DNA of 64,000 nucleotides, from assembly GCA_015499995.1 (NCBI GenBank), contig JADNRV010000048.1, positions 124,001 to 188,000 of the forward strand, in the 5' to 3' direction. A model generated the notes under the pieces. That model saw only the letters and a list, made by a program, of their open reading frames with translations, was not told the DNA's origin and did no database searches. Below are positions 1 to 12,993 of this stretch, one piece after another (the stretch's first letter is position 1; each line of letters begins with the position of its first letter). This DNA comes from Flammula alnicola. Its lineage: Eukaryota; Basidiomycota; Agaricomycetes; Agaricales; Strophariaceae. The translations under genes were made by a program, and so were the position numbers.

Positions 1-1985
1 TCCACGATTTTGGCAGGTCCAGGAACAAGCCTCATCTTCAGTGCCCAAATCTCGGCGTAACCATGTTCCCAAAGAATACCCATGGTGTCGTTTTCGGGTG
101 AGAAAGTTGCATACATTGGTGTCGAGACGGCAGACACCGATGATGAATCTGAAGACTCCGGAGAAACAGAGAGCTGATGGGAAGACATTGGCGGAGGGAC
201 ATTCTGGGACCGAAATGGTGTTAAAAGGATGTTAGCTGCGAAGAGAGAACATCAGTATCTTGTTCATTGAAACAGATGCCCAACCCTACATCCATCAAGG
301 ACGGCCACAGCTCCTGAATCATTGGGAGGTGGCGATAGTGAAACGAAAGTGTCCCATGAGTACATCCTTTGTATCATCTGAGCTGTATAAAAAGTAAACA
401 CCCCTGCAGCCTTGGACCAACGAGCAGGACGTACATGGCGTTGTCAGAGTCAGATGCAGCGCAAGCTCAGGGTGCCAAACCAACGAAGTAAATCTGCCAG
501 GTTCTAAATGCGATGATGAAGGGGCGACAATCTCGTGCTTCAAGTACCTTTCTCATTCATTGAGTACCGTCCTGTTGGAACACGAAGGAAAACATACCAA
601 TGGTAATTTCCTATCGTCCAGAACTGGACTGCAATCATGTTTAAAACCTGCTCGATCAAAACTTCGAGGATGTCGCTTACCAACATCGCCTTCGTCCCCT
701 TCTATCCACACAGCAAGGACAGTCGAATCCGAATTCCAGGCCAACTCGCGGACCTTGTAACCCCACTTCCGATCGCGCCCATATTCAGGTCCTTTCCCTT
801 TCATTCTCAGCTCGTCGACCTTCAGATTAAATTCCCCGTGCCGCAGCCCATTCCTCTCGAAGAAGATAACATCATGCCGCCCCTCTCGTCCAGCACCTCC
901 GCCCTCAAACCCGAACCTCTGCGTGCCTACGATCAAGTTCCCAGACGGCCTCCACACAAGGGTGTGCTCCAAGCCCGCTACATCTTCCGACGTCGACTGC
1001 AAAACTCCCTGTCGGTCGTACACGCGCAGAGTCCGGTGCCGCTCTACATTTGGCGCGCCATCAGGCGACAAGGAAGAGACGACGAAGTACGCCCCGTCTC
1101 CGCGCCAGCTGATTCTGGGGAGGTTGTCGTCGTCAGGGCTTGTGCCTACTTTTATCTTGGGTGCTGCCTGCGCAGCTGCTTTCCCCAAGGATCCGTGAAA
1201 TTGGGTCTGCTTAGACCCCCAGCCGACGTTGATAGGTACATCTGGTAATGTCTCAACAAATTGGGTCGGGGAAATGTGATAACGTAGAGATGTGCGGCAT
1301 ACCTTCGCCGAAGTCTTGGACGTAGAGAGGACCCTCTGAGAGAACGTCAAACGTTGATGTTAGGATGATAAGTTTGTGTTCGCCTGTGGAGACAAAATTA
1401 GTAAACGTGGTAGTGGTGTTTGGCGGTCGATGAACTGGCCTGTAATGATAGCCACTACAGACTCATCCGGGTTCCAGGAAGCTGCCAGGATACCATATTC
1501 AAATGTTCCTTCAACGTCAGACTGGGATGGGTCGGGTAAGGATTTACAACGGATTTTGGGGATTGCTAATTCAGCGTACCGGTGCACCCTCTTCCTCTAT
1601 TGAAATAACGATAACATCTCCACCACGCATGATAGCCGCAATCTTTCTCGTTTCCGCCATAAAACGAAGCGATATCGTCTGTGTTGTACTTGGTCCATTC
1701 GAAGACACCATGGTTTGAAATTTTGCGACTAATTCTGGAGTAGACTTTACAACCACTTCAAGTCACTCATCAAGAAGAATAAAACGTCAACGTTAAACAT
1801 ACAGGTGGTTTTTTTAGACCTTGCGATTGATCTATCTTCCAGAGTTCAACCTCAACTTCTCCGTCTAGGTTGTGGACTTCCGATGAGGCGTAGATTACAT
1901 TTTCATCGAGATCGAAGGTCGTTGCAGTGATGTTTGACGATGGAATATGTGAGTCCCAGGATGAGATCAGCGTCAGGTTACGCAT
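1..1985 (-). CDS. ELP1: Elongator complex subunit 1 (Elp1/IKI3), N-terminal part
   Basis: Elp1 is the scaffold of the Elongator complex, which in fungi is needed for modification of wobble uridines in tRNA. The gene starts at the ATG ending at 1985 (MRNLTLISSW) and runs off the left edge, so only the N-terminal WD40 propeller part is present. Recognisable family stretches are IAAIMRGGDVIVISIEEEG, LAASWNPDESVVAIITG, INVGWGSKQTQFHGSLGKAA and ILLTPFRSQNVPPPMSS. At least seven short introns are needed. One, between ATTACAG and GCGAACAC near 1380-1440, has a GC donor. Exon 1 (1803-1985) ends in phase 0 although exon 2 needs phase 1. The T7 run at 1809-1815 (A7 in the gene) is the likely place of one lost base. 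Otherwise the frame is clean. Family identity is certain; exon ends are inferred by eye. Confidence 0.93.
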
Positions 1986-2186
1986 CGTTTATCGAAAGGT
2001 TGCGAGAGAATAAAAAGAGCAAAAAGAGCGTTCATTGCAGGGTCTCGCTTAACGCGATGATCAGATATTTCAGAGGCGTTGTTTATGATCGGGGGCGTTG
2101 CCAAACTATGTAATGTTCTTTGGCCAAGCCAGTTCTTCACTCTTCAGCATCTAAGCACTCGTCCTTATACCCCGTCGTAGCCAACA
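1986..2186. promoter_or_regulatory. Divergent promoter region ELP1/EFG1
   Basis: Two hundred bases separate the start codons of the ELP1 and EFG1 genes, which face away from each other, so both promoters and 5' leaders must lie here or overlap. No clear TATA box was seen. Inferred from gene layout only. Confidence 0.5.
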
Positions 2187-3132
2187 ATGCCACCTTCACG
2201 GACGCGCGATAACACCCGAAACGCAGAGGCATCCTCTTCGAAACCAAAATCAAAACGTCAACACCAACGAAACGTGCAAGAGCACGAACCGAGCGCGGCT
2301 CCTGGTGTCCAAAAAATCAAAGCTGCCCTGCGACAGACGAGGAGGCTGCTCGCAAAGGTCTATTACTTCTCAATGAATGAATCATCGTGGCGCTTTTTCT
2401 CAATGAAACATTTGGTCTGCCTAGGATACTCTGGCGGCTGATGTGCGCGTAGAGACGGAACGGAGGCAGAGGGCGTTGGAGGCGGAACTGCAGCAGGCGG
2501 AGGTGGTAAAGAAGGAACGCGCGTTCGCCGTTCGGTATCATAAGATCAAGTTCTTTGGTGCGTCTTCTTTGTCTCTGGATTTATTTCGACATAGTTACTG
2601 ACCCAACAATATTTGGCTAGAACGTCAAAAAGTTACCCGTAAACTGAAGCAAGTAAAAAAATCCTTAGACTCAGAAGAGAGTGAGTCGAAGAAGAAGAAA
2701 TTTTCTTCTGAACTTTACGATCTCCGAGTCGACCTCAATTATATTCTGGTACGTGTATTATGTTCTGGACAATCTGCCTTGTCCTAAAATTATTGGGACC
2801 TTGAGCATTACCCAAAAGCCAAGAAATACATCGCGATATTCCCACCGGAGGTGCGGAAGGGTGAAGAACAATCAGCAGCCTCATTAGCAGAAGCCACAAA
2901 GACGAACGCACAGCGCGATGAAGTTCGGAAATGGATACGCGAGCAAATGGAAGAGGGCGACTTGCCAGCCGAACCAGAACTAGAATTGGCTATACAACAT
3001 GGTAGTGGAAAACCACACGCGCAGAAATGGCCTCAAGGAGAAGCACCAACCATTTCAACGACAGAATCCAAACGAACGGACGAGACACAAGACGATGACT
3101 TTTTCGGTGAAGATGACGACGAATCAAGTTAG
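2187..3132 (+). CDS. EFG1: rRNA-processing protein Efg1
   Basis: Efg1 is a nucleolar protein required for 18S rRNA maturation. Four exons, 2187-2357, 2425-2557, 2621-2748 and 2806-3132, join in frame to a 252-aa protein. The Efg1 signature is present in order: KIKAALRQTRRLLAK, then ADVRVETERRQRALEAEL, RYHKIKFFERQKVTRKLKQ (its phase-1 splice falls in the Glu codon), DLRVDLNYIL and HYPKAKKYIAIFPPE. The body is a charged coiled coil. The N-terminus is basic and polar, and the C-terminus is acidic (DDDFFGEDDDESS), as usual in this family. All introns are GT-AG and 57-67 nt. The gene is divergent from ELP1. The frame is intact. Confidence 0.93.
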
Positions 3133-6100
3133 CTTTGGGGTCCTTCACTTGGGTACTTTTTTTTTCGATGCACATGGAAAAATACAGGGGAAAGGACTTC
3201 TTTAAGACCATTCATGTTTTATTACACGATGAGGGCAACTACGTCTGCTGCATTATGAGCGCTTATTCACACTGTAAAGGCATTATCGAAAATAACAACA
3301 TACATTGCCCATATACAGACGGTATTATACTATTTTCTTCACACTAAGGTTAGGGTTATGACCCTAAAAGGGCGTAAAAAAAGCCTGCTCAGCCAGAGTG
3401 GCCGAAGCAGGACAGGGAAATATTGCGACGGTGCATGAGCCTAAGCCCATACAAGCCGCAGAAACTCTCTGAGGACAAGGTCGCCGTGCTATGAAGCGTT
3501 TCCACGGCCCACAAACCCAGGTACGGGAAGGGGCTTATGCCATCAAGGTAAGTATGAGGTGTTCATTTGGAAGGGAGAGGTTTATATAGGACGGCTAATG
3601 CGCACGGACCATGGGTTGGCGACGGGGCTGTTGGGAACGCGCTTGAAAGGCCGGATTGGGGTTTGACAGTGTATTTGTACAGGCAACCATTTTTTCTAAG
3701 ACCATTTCTTCTTTTACTTTCTTTATTTTGGATTCATGGTCATACTCAGCACTGATTCGTATTTTATACACAGGCCCCGACGCTCCGGCTGAACTTCAAT
3801 AATCTTCTTGGACCGGTCTGGCGGAATCCCACCTCCTTAGGTCGACTGCAAGTCTAATTCCTCCAGGAGAGATGTCGGCCGATGTCCGCGACCTGGTCCT
3901 CCAAATACCAGCCGAAGCGCTGACAGGCTATGCTCGCCACCCGCGATACTAGGTTCTTGATATGGTCCTAAACCCGAACTAAAACCCTTCAAATGATATC
4001 TAGACCAAGTCCTAAGGCTAGTAGGCGAATCTCTCCTTAACGTTTACTCGGTATCCTTTCTACATGGATTCCACGTGTCTCGAGATCTCCAGGAACATGC
4101 CAATGATTCGCGAACTCTGGATCGCCTGCCTATCTCTGCCTATGTACAACCCTTTCAAAAAGGGTGACGATCAAGGTACCAAGGTTGACCAGCCCCGACC
4201 ACGCGCGGTGCTGCATGGCACTCTGCTTCGAGATTTTCGGGCCTCGTTTCCATAAATAACAACCTATAACGACTCTCGATTTCTGGGGGTTCGGTATTTA
4301 CTGTGGCTGCTGCTCCCTACTGCTGCTACTCCTTCAAGCTTTCAGGTCTCTTCAGGGGCCTTTGCTTGTCCCACGATCTTTATTTTATCGCCGCCGTGCT
4401 CCTGGCGATCTGCGATGACTGAGAACACAATTGGATCCCCTGGATCCTACCTGAGTCCAGCTTTATCACTACTGCTGATTGGTTCAATTATCTTTATCTT
4501 TATCTCGGGGTCTATGTATTGTGTGATCATCTCATATTACAGCTTTTACTCGCGAGATTATTGGCTATCCTCAGGACCTCGTTTTCGACTGCTACCACGC
4601 GAGCCGGGTTGTGTCTCCGATATCCGAACGGCGGCCTTCGAAGACAACGTTGGATGATCATTGACCACCGTGAGTGTTATTCGCCGAGATTGCGCTAGTT
4701 CTAGTGAAGGGGATCAAGTTAATTCCTGTGGGATGTCCGATTCCCACTCGCTCATCTTCGATGGGTGTTGGTTGGTAAATGTATCCATTCATTCACCTCC
4801 GACCTTCGCACCGATTTGCAAGCCAATTTTATCGCAATGGTGTCGATAGAGAGAAGTCAGTAACGCTCCGACGTTTGTGAAGAACGCTATTATTGCCACA
4901 ATTGACGGATCAATCAACGAAAATAGCGAGGCTCAAGGCACTGTCACAGTGTATCACTCGAAGTGGAACGGTCCTATCGGTCCCTAACGGATTACAATCC
5001 GACCCTCGGCTGGGAAGCGTTTGCTAAACCTGGTGTGCCGTACGCAGTCGACGTCCGGGTCTTTCATTCTTTGTGGTGAACGGCTTAAGGATATGATCCA
5101 CATTTGTGGACCCGAGTGGGATGTGATGCAAGTGCCCTATAGTACTTATCCCTCGGGGCGCCACGTTCTCCCAACGCGAACTAAGAAAGCGGGCCGCGCA
5201 CATTCTAATAGGTTATCATTTCCTTGGCTTTCTCCTATCGTCGATACGATACAATTTTTCGTTCTTTACCTAGTTCTTTTCAGGCACTAAGTAGGATATC
5301 AATCGCATCAAATAAACGAGGACAGCGGTGGTTGTCCTTGGGCTTATTTAATTTCAAAAAGCATGTATCCTGACCCTTTTTATCAGTGTACACGTACTGC
5401 CAGTGTACGACATTATCTCACGTTGGGAACATCGGCGAAATAATATCTAACGCAGCACTACTAAGGGACGTACACTTTTGTTTTCCCCATGACCTTTCCA
5501 TCTGATTCTCCGTCAATTTTATCTGATTCAGTCATGAGACCGCAGCGTTGATTGAAATTTGAAAGTGGCGAGTGAAAACGGAGAAGCGCCTATATCCGTT
5601 TGTGTGTTATGTCTGATAAGGCAATTGTGGTCCTGACTGCTGTGATCACCTTGGAATGACTTGCGGGGCTAATCGATCAATATCTTGTGATGGGAGTGCT
5701 ATTAGCGTGAGAGGTCGAAATTTAGAGTCGGGAGGTGATGTATTTGGGGTTCGTTCAAGTCGAACGCAATCCAGCCTTAGGCCTTAGTTCTGATCCTGGG
5801 CCGCTGCGCATATACCGCGATTCGATGTAGTATTATGATTCCAATCGGTGGCGATGAGGACTACTAACGACCCATCGACGATATATATTTTTGAACGAGT
5901 TATTAATGGGTGTGATGACGGGGTCGTCGGTGGATAGTTATTTTAATTAACACTGGCCGTCGACCGTCCATGGGGGCCCATGGCTTTGTCAACCGCTTTA
6001 ACTTGGACAATTTGGGTAGAGACTGTGTATTATTTTAACGCCAGTTGGGGTCGACATACCGACAGATATTCCGGATTGTCAGATTGAAACACCCACTGAG

Positions 6101-6313
6101 AGCCGTGGTAACGGTAACCAGACTGCTCTTGTTGACGTTTATTTCGTAAGAAAGAAAGAGAGGTGGTCTTGATGCAGTTGTAGGCAGACATTTGCCGCGG
6201 CAAAGTCCGAAAGGGTATACCTTTGAATTAGTTTGAAGGGACGCTAGTTACTTACTAGTTGTATCAAAACTGGCTCTCTCACTCTCTTCAGCTGCGCGTC
6301 GGCAATACTTTTC
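3133..6313. other. Gene-poor, degenerate stretch
   Basis: No intact gene was recognised. Short exon-like pieces exist. An open piece ending AYAIK at 3551 is followed by a good GTAAGTATG donor, and after an ACACAG acceptor near 3774 by an open stretch reading APTLRLNFNNLLGPVW. Neither has a known family. The rest is broken in all frames. It is probably old repeat or pseudogene material. Confidence 0.4.
3309..3612 (+). repeat. Dispersed repeat, copy 1
   Basis: This block of about 304 bp recurs in the same orientation at 10432-10739. Both copies share CATATACAGACGG at the left, a TTAGGG-like pair in the middle, a conserved GTAAGTATGAGGTGTTCATT, and CGCACGGACCAT at the right end. Similarity is high but with scattered substitutions and small indels. 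It has no coding capacity. It could be a short interspersed element or a remnant of a duplicated gene exon. Confidence 0.75.
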
Positions 6314-8806
6314 ATGAGCAACGGATCCCCGACAGCCTACTTACTATGGGCTATACTCTCGTGCATCGTGCGTAGTCATCTCGATCATCACGAGCTCACT
6401 ACCGCCACTTACCCCTTGCCACACGACACAACAGTTTCTCGCCTTTCTTTTCGTTCACCTCTGGGCTTATGATCGCTTCAATTGTTTGAAATGGGACTCG
6501 GGGAGACAGCCAGGAGCGTTCAAGCGAGTTATGACGTATGTTCCACTCCTAAAACTTCTTTCCATGAGGTCGCTGTGCCCCGCATGCTCCAATTCTCACC
6601 CGCTTCATGTGTAACCTTCCAGGTACTCATACTTGGCAACCCTTCCGCTGCTGGTTCTTTTCAGCGTAGCTACGACCAGCCTCAAGTTCAAAGAAGGCAT
6701 TTTTCTTCCACCTACCTCTTCGTTCTTCCGGTTGACAGAGCTTTAAACAGGCTACGTTGTACTTCCCGATGGCACAAGTTCGTGTAATGATCAGATCCTG
6801 CTCTTCAAATGCGCATTGATCGAATGACAGTTATGCCACGCCCACTAAGCGCTTGGGCGCCTGAAGATAAGGAGTGGTTGCTGCCGCTGTATTTCGTGCT
6901 CAGCACGGGATGGTCACTGGAATTGTACATTTTCTCTGGTCTTTTTTTTTTACCCCTGTGCTGACACGTCGATCTCTCCACTCAGGGTCACACATCTCGA
7001 AGGTAGGGTAGGGCTTTTATTTTCGGTGGGTGGACACTCATGTACGATGGTTAGAACTGGCGTTCTGGTTATTTCTCCTGCACCAGGGTCCAGGGAAACG
7101 CGAGTGGTTTCATAGCTGGGAGTTCAGGACATGGTACCTCGGTACGCCTCCGTTTTAATATCTGCTTTCAATTATCAATCCCAACGGTTTCGTTCTTCTT
7201 GCATTTAGGGAGCATGGTTGCGGTGCTAGGAATGCCACTGGTCACGTTGGTAACCCGCAGAGAAATAGAACGAGTGAGTTAACTGCTCAGGTGAATGATG
7301 ACGTCTCCCTCTAAAGCCATCGTAGGTGCAAGCCTGGATTTTTCTCGCAGGTGCCTCTGCTGGCACATCAACGACAGTGGCTTTTCTCTATGTACTCGCT
7401 CGTTTCCCTGGCTTTATCTTGTACGTCAAAGACGGCGGCGCGGAGCCTGATGTTGTGGTCAGACTAGCAACATTTTACAATCTAAACGTGAGTAAACCTT
7501 TGAGTTTTAGTGGGCAATTGCTTGACGACATCAACCGCTATTCGGACGCATTTAGCGCATTCGTGTGATGTTTCGCTTTCTATTCACTGTCCCACTCCTC
7601 ATGATCGCCATTGACGCTCTCAGAGGACCCTACCCTATCGTCGGCAATCCGTGAGTCGTTTATTAAGCTTTCCCCTCGCTTCATGATCTTTAACAACCCC
7701 GTGGACAGATTTGCTTTGGGTACGTGGAACACTAGGCTCCATCCAGCCGAATACTGAGGTCTTCTGGCAGATTTTCTCTTGATGATTGGAGGCATTGGGT
7801 GCTTTATCTCATCCGGTATCACCCTTCTTGTGAGTGGCTCCCTTTTGCGTCGGTCCGTTGAAAACGGCGATGTTCTTATGACTGGCTGGCTTTTCATACA
7901 CCCGCTTCTAGATTTTCTTCCCTCGTTCTATTACCCATGAATCTGGGTACAAGGCTAAAGTAATCTCGGCCCACCAGTCGGCCAAGGCGCCGACCGCGAC
8001 CTCGCCGCTGGCGAATTATTACGCGCACGAACAAGGCCCGTCGTCGCCCAAACCGTACGATAGTGGGCCTGCAAGTCCAGTGTCTCCAGCGCGCATGGGC
8101 GGGTTCCGGTACTCTACTGAGCAGCCGATGGCGGCGGCGGGACAGCCTGTGTACGCTACCGAATCACAGCCAGCGCGGCCAAGAAGACCGTCGGGCGAGA
8201 GCGAGACATCCCCGGGGTACGAGTCGGACGCGGAGAGCATAGGGATGGCGACATCGCCTACGCTGCCGTTCCATATGATGATGACCAACCCCCCGACCGC
8301 AGCCTCGCGCCCGACGTCCGGAGGCCGGTCCGACGATACTGTCTGGGAGCACCACGACGACTTCCCAGTGCACGCGCACGGGCAGGTCGAGCTGCTGCAG
8401 TCGGGGTCGTCCAAATTTGCGGCGCGGCGACGGCCGCACTCGGACGGGCCGTTTGTTTACAATCGCCATGGGATTATCGTGGCTGCTATTCCGGGTGCTG
8501 GTGGTGGTGCGAGCGCCGCACACTCGGAGGAAGGACACCACGGCGGGCATATGCATAGGTCAAGTGATCCTCACCGGGAGAATGCGCCGTCGCATCTGCA
8601 CCCTTATGTGAGTACATACTTACCGGCGCTGCGCGAAATGAATGAATTAGAGTTGATGGCTGACGGTTTTTCTTTTCTGCCTTACTTTGCGCTCTAATTT
8701 TGCTTTGCTCTTACAGCTGATAAACTTTACGTCTCCCATCGATTTGTTGGACGAGACACCATCGCACCAGCTGCCGGAAGAGTTTCGGTCTCCGCATCTA
8801 GTTTGA
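6314..8806 (+). CDS. Seven-segment membrane protein with disordered tail (7TM-A)
   Basis: No named family is recognised, but a paralogue lies at 39622-41719 and I believe relatives occur in other basidiomycetes. Fourteen exons join to 543 aa: 6314-6367, 6435-6535, 6623-6696, 6751-6777, 6831-6924, 6986-7002, 7055-7141, 7209-7273, 7326-7487, 7556-7650, 7709-7719, 7771-7829, 7912-8607 and 8717-8806. About seven hydrophobic segments fill residues 1-300. They include FLAFLFVHLWAYDRFNC, VLSTGWSLELVTHLEEL, RVMFRFLFTVPLLMIAID and FISSGITLLIFFPRS. Residues from about 300 are Pro/Ser/Gly/His-rich and look cytosolic. The C-terminus has the NFTSPI motif shared with the paralogue. The intron at 6697-6750 must start with GC. 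A receptor or transporter role is possible but not shown. Confidence 0.8.
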
Positions 8807-10865
8807 CAACTGCCACATTCCCCACTCGAAGCCGCCCAAAAACAAAAATGCCATCTGTCCCCACCCACCCTTGTCTGGTCTCCTCTCCTCTCGCCTCGCA
8901 TCGCCTTGTCGGTTTCGTTTTTTCTGTCTCTATCTCTATCTATCCATTTATACCTATTCGCTGTGCTTTCTTTCGCGCTGTTTTAACGTTTGATATCTAT
9001 GATACCCCTCTCATTAACGACCTCGCCATGCATGTACTATACGACCCATCCCATCCCATCCCATCCATCCTTACGCTGCAGCCATCTACATACAATCCGT
9101 CCCATCCATCATACTGAATCCCAATCTGCTGTATAGTTTACCCGATCGCATCCCATCTACATACCTCCTTCCACGCGTTTGTTTTCTTTCTTTTACTTAC
9201 TGGTATCGATACCTACCTATGTGGATAGAAAGTCTTTGTTGTACGATATGATTTCCTTTTTTCGAGTCTTACTAGTTATACCTTGGACCTTGGTGCACGG
9301 CGTCGCAATCTGTTTCCCGCCTTTACTGGCCTTTACCCTCCTCACCCACCCCATATCTATGCGGAGACCTGACGGTGCAATGGTTTTGCCTTACCCTGGG
9401 TTGCAATGTAGATACAAAAAATTAAAACGGACGACCTCTCTCTTTTGGTATAGGAACGTGCGCGTGCTTGCTACTTTGGTATTTATCTTTGCTTTCTTTT
9501 TGTAAATCATTGCCCTACCTACGAGAATCGGGATCCATCGATGGGAGGTTGAAACGTTGAAGCTGATCGTGAAGAGAATTTATCATTGTACTTTTGGAGT
9601 AGTGTTAATATTTTGGTAGTTCTATTTGTTGGTAATTGAACTTCGATTTTGAAATGTTGTCAGGAGAGGTTTAAATAATGGATAATATCGTTCCAAGGAA
9701 GATGAAACGAGTTGAAAAATTAGCTATGTAGGTCCTATAGCGTATCTCCATACTACAACTCCGACTGGCGGCGAAGAGCGCTACCTGGGCGTATTCCCGC
9801 CGCATCGGAGTCTCGTATGCATCAAGAGCTCACACAAGCCCCGATGTCCGCACCAAGAAAATATCCCAATGCTGCAGCTGACCACGGCCCGTTGATCGAT
9901 ATCCTCCTCGTCCATGGACCATCACATATCCAACGTGAATGGTCACGAGTCCGGCGCTATGTTTCCTATGTTTTTGGCGCCCGTGATCACGAGTGGTGAT
10001 CGATGATCACTGGTGACGCTAAAATTCAGATGACAACGACACGTACATACGTGCCCTTGAAGCCCTGCAGCTGGGAAAGTCTAAAAGCCACCTCTCAGCT
10101 CTGGCATCTGCGGTCGATCTCTTCTGATTCTCCTGGAGCTCCGTCTCCCGGGAATATGTTGTTTTCGGTTCAGATATTAGGATCATCTTGACCTTTTCTG
10201 ATGCTTGGTTTATTATTGTGTGAAATGAGAGGTGATCACTTCATTTGAGATGAGAGAATACTGGAAGTCTGGAACAGGATAGGCAAGAAGGTGAAAGAAT
10301 CTCTGCAATACGGTGATAAAGCGGATCATCGATTGGTATTCCATAATCATTGATCAATTTTGATTTGGACAATGGGTTTACAACAGATACAAACAATTGG
10401 TACTGGAATCCAATAATTTTATTCACACAAGCCATATACAGACGGTACTATATTATTTTTAGATTAACACTAGGGTTAGGGTTAGAACCGTGGAAAGACA
10501 AAAGAAAGAGCCTGCCCAGCCAGAGTGGCCGAAGCAGGACAGGAAAATATTGAGACGGTGCATGAGCCTAAGCCCATACAAGCCACAGACACCCCCTGAG
10601 GACAAGGTCGCCGTGCTATGGGGGATTTCCATGGCCCACAAACCCAGGTAGTTGAAGGGGCCTATGCCATCAAGGTAAGTATGAGGTGTTCATTGGGAAA
10701 GGAGAGGTTTATAAAGCTTTCAAATGGCGCACGGACCATTTGTCTCTATTTACGCAGCGCACAGCGTTCTCTCCATCACGGAATTGCATACGCGCTTCGC
10801 CTTATATTTTTTCTACTTAATAACATAGGATTCTGGTCGACCTGGAAAATGTGCATACAAGCGTA
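8807..10865. other. Intergenic, with 3' UTR of 7TM-A and repeat copy 2
   Basis: The first kilobase is pyrimidine-rich and contains CCATC/CCATCC tandem runs near 9046-9070, as expected of a fungal 3' end. Around 9817-9999 a 60-codon open stretch contains IDILLVHG, which faintly resembles the start of an alpha/beta-hydrolase strand, and 10030-10130 reads YIRALEALQLGKSKSHLSAL. Both are isolated fragments. The dispersed repeat occupies 10432-10739. No complete gene was seen. Confidence 0.4.
10432..10739 (+). repeat. Dispersed repeat, copy 2
   Basis: This is the second copy of the repeat at 3309-3612, in direct orientation 7.1 kb away. Here the central motif is CTAGGGTTAGGGTTAGAACC, and the reverse strand reads GGTTCTAACCC, close to an RNA polymerase III B box. 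That hint is absent from copy 1, where the site has changed. The left flank of both copies is AT-rich. Confidence 0.75.
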
Positions 10866-12276
10866 TCACTGAATATTGACTTTGTACGTCGCGCCCTTCT
10901 CTTCTGGTTCATTGAAGCAATTGATATCCCACACAGGAGTGTTAGTCGTCAATGGAATGTTGAATCTGACGACGCAGAACTCTCGTTAGTGAGGAAAAAA
11001 TAAATATATTCGCCCAGGACAACCCACCGTGTCCGGTTGTTGGCGCCAATCGACGTGACTTTCTCATAGTCCTCTTGGCTGAGCTCGACCTGCTTAAAGT
11101 TCGACAGGATGCGTTCTTCTTGTACACTCTTGGGAATCACAGAGTAGCCTCTGTATGCACCCCACGCGACCAACACTTGTGCAGGCGTCGCGTTCAACTT
11201 CTTCGCGACCTCCTGAACGATTGGGTGGTCCGTCAGCTTCGGTTTGCCAACCACTGTCAATTAAATTTTGAATCAGTCCCCCGCAACACTGACGCGCTAT
11301 GTCGACGTGTCTTACAGTTATTTCCGAGAGGACTGTAAGCCGTGATGTGGATATTCTTCTCTTTGCAATACGCGACCAGATCATCCTGAGGAAGGAGCGG
11401 GTGTGCCTCGACCTGGTTCGCAATCTACAGCATGGATTCGCGTCAATTACTCCAACCTTCGTCGCGCCGAATTCGCCAAAATAGACTAATAGACGTACAG
11501 GCACGACGCCAGTTGCATCGATGATTCCTTTCAGGTGCTCGACCGTAAAGTTCGACACACCAACAGCCCTGACCTATAACGCATAAAACGGTTCGACTCG
11601 GCCGGTATTTTGTCAACTTCGGCACAAACACACCTTCGACTTGGGGAGCTTCAGCATAGCCTTCCACGTATCAACCAAGGTAACCTTGTTGTCGATCTCG
11701 ACTTGGCCGGCTAGAGACGGATGGGATGGGAAGAGTCCTCGTCCAGGGGTGAAAGCGATCGGCCAATGAATCACTATATCGCGTTTAATCCAAAAGTAAG
11801 CATCACACTTCACTTTTCCGTTTCTCCTGTACAACACGAATGCGACTCACGATATAAATCCACATAGTCCAGCCCCAGCTGCGCCAGCGTCGCGTCGAGC
11901 TCTTTCTCGACCTCGTCCGGCTGGTGTGCAGAATTCCAGAGCTTGGAGGTGATGAACAGTTCCTCGCGCTTGACGACGGACGGGATGACCTTCTTCAGCG
12001 CCGCTCCGACTTCGTCTTGGTTCCCATACACCATCGCCAGATCGAGGTGGCGGTACCCATTTCTCACTGCGATTTCGACCTATAGTTTCCACATTGCGTA
12101 CCCCAACATAACACATATCGTTAGCCCTCGTTTTCTCTTCTTTTCAACAACCCCAGAAACCGATATCCGATACTCACAGCATTCTCTACCTCCTTAGGCT
12201 TCGAGAGCCAAGTGCCCAACCCGACCTGTGGGATCTTCGACCCGTTGGCGAGGGTGACGACTCTTCCAAAAGACAT
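10866..12276 (-). CDS. NADP-dependent aldo/keto reductase
   Basis: This is a cytosolic oxidoreductase of the AKR superfamily, expected to reduce aldehydes or keto-sugars with NADPH. The relatives I recognise are xylose/glycerol-type reductases, but the substrate cannot be read from sequence. Seven exons (12178-12276, 11851-12079, 11634-11773, 11499-11573, 11316-11424, 11028-11253, 10866-10965) join to 325 aa, the usual length. The N-terminal strand motif is [11 protein letters not shown]. The catalytic tetrad is visible as Asp and Tyr in [11 protein letters not shown], Lys in ITSKLWNS and His in LIHWPIAF. Cofactor-binding pieces are [19 protein letters not shown] and [17 protein letters not shown]. 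The last splice gives [20 protein letters not shown]. The frame is intact. Confidence 0.93.
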
Positions 12277-12993
12277 AGCGTTAACAGTAGTATAGATAGA
12301 TAAGGAGTTGACGATGTGGGGGGTTGAAGGTGGGTTGTCGGACTATCTTCGATAGCGCTTCTGAACGATAGAGGCTTTATGGGGCAGCGCAACGCCATTC
12401 TGCTTGATTCTCTCGCTTGATCCTTGCATCATTTCGATGGTACGCCGGGACGACGGGCCGCCCGAGCGGTCCGTTCAAGCATGGCCAGCAGACTTGTCGT
12501 TCCTCGCTCGCCACATGGCCATTGCCGACTTCATTGTGTCCGTCGGATCCGGTCCTGGCTTCCTTGGTTTTCGTTTGAAGGCAATATAAGCCAGGTGTCG
12601 ATTTATTGCGAACACCTGGATGAAATATTATCCGTTGGCTGCTTTCGCACATGGACATCCACGAAAGCAACTTGTCAACCCACACAAGTCTTCAAGTTCG
12701 CAGCATATGTTCTTGCATCGCGCACACGGAGCGGCAGATAAATAAAGCCTTTCGTGGGCTACGGGTTCTCGCGTGGTGTAACATTTATCCCCCCTACCCG
12801 ACTCGCTATATGCGCGCGAAATCAAGGCGGAGAGGAGAGAATGACTTGTACAGATAGCGAATGGACTGTGAGTACTCTACTGCATATCTATGCTTTAACT
12901 CCTCCGACTGAGCCCTTCCGCCTTGGGCAGTTTTTGGTTCCAGAGGTATGCCAGCCCGAGGTGCCTGTGACGACGACGACAGAAATCTTGCAG

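Noticed and set aside
9817..9999. Possible alpha/beta-hydrolase or STAND-type gene (IDILLVHG)
   Set aside because: Only one short motif, with no following glycine-rich or catalytic parts on either strand.
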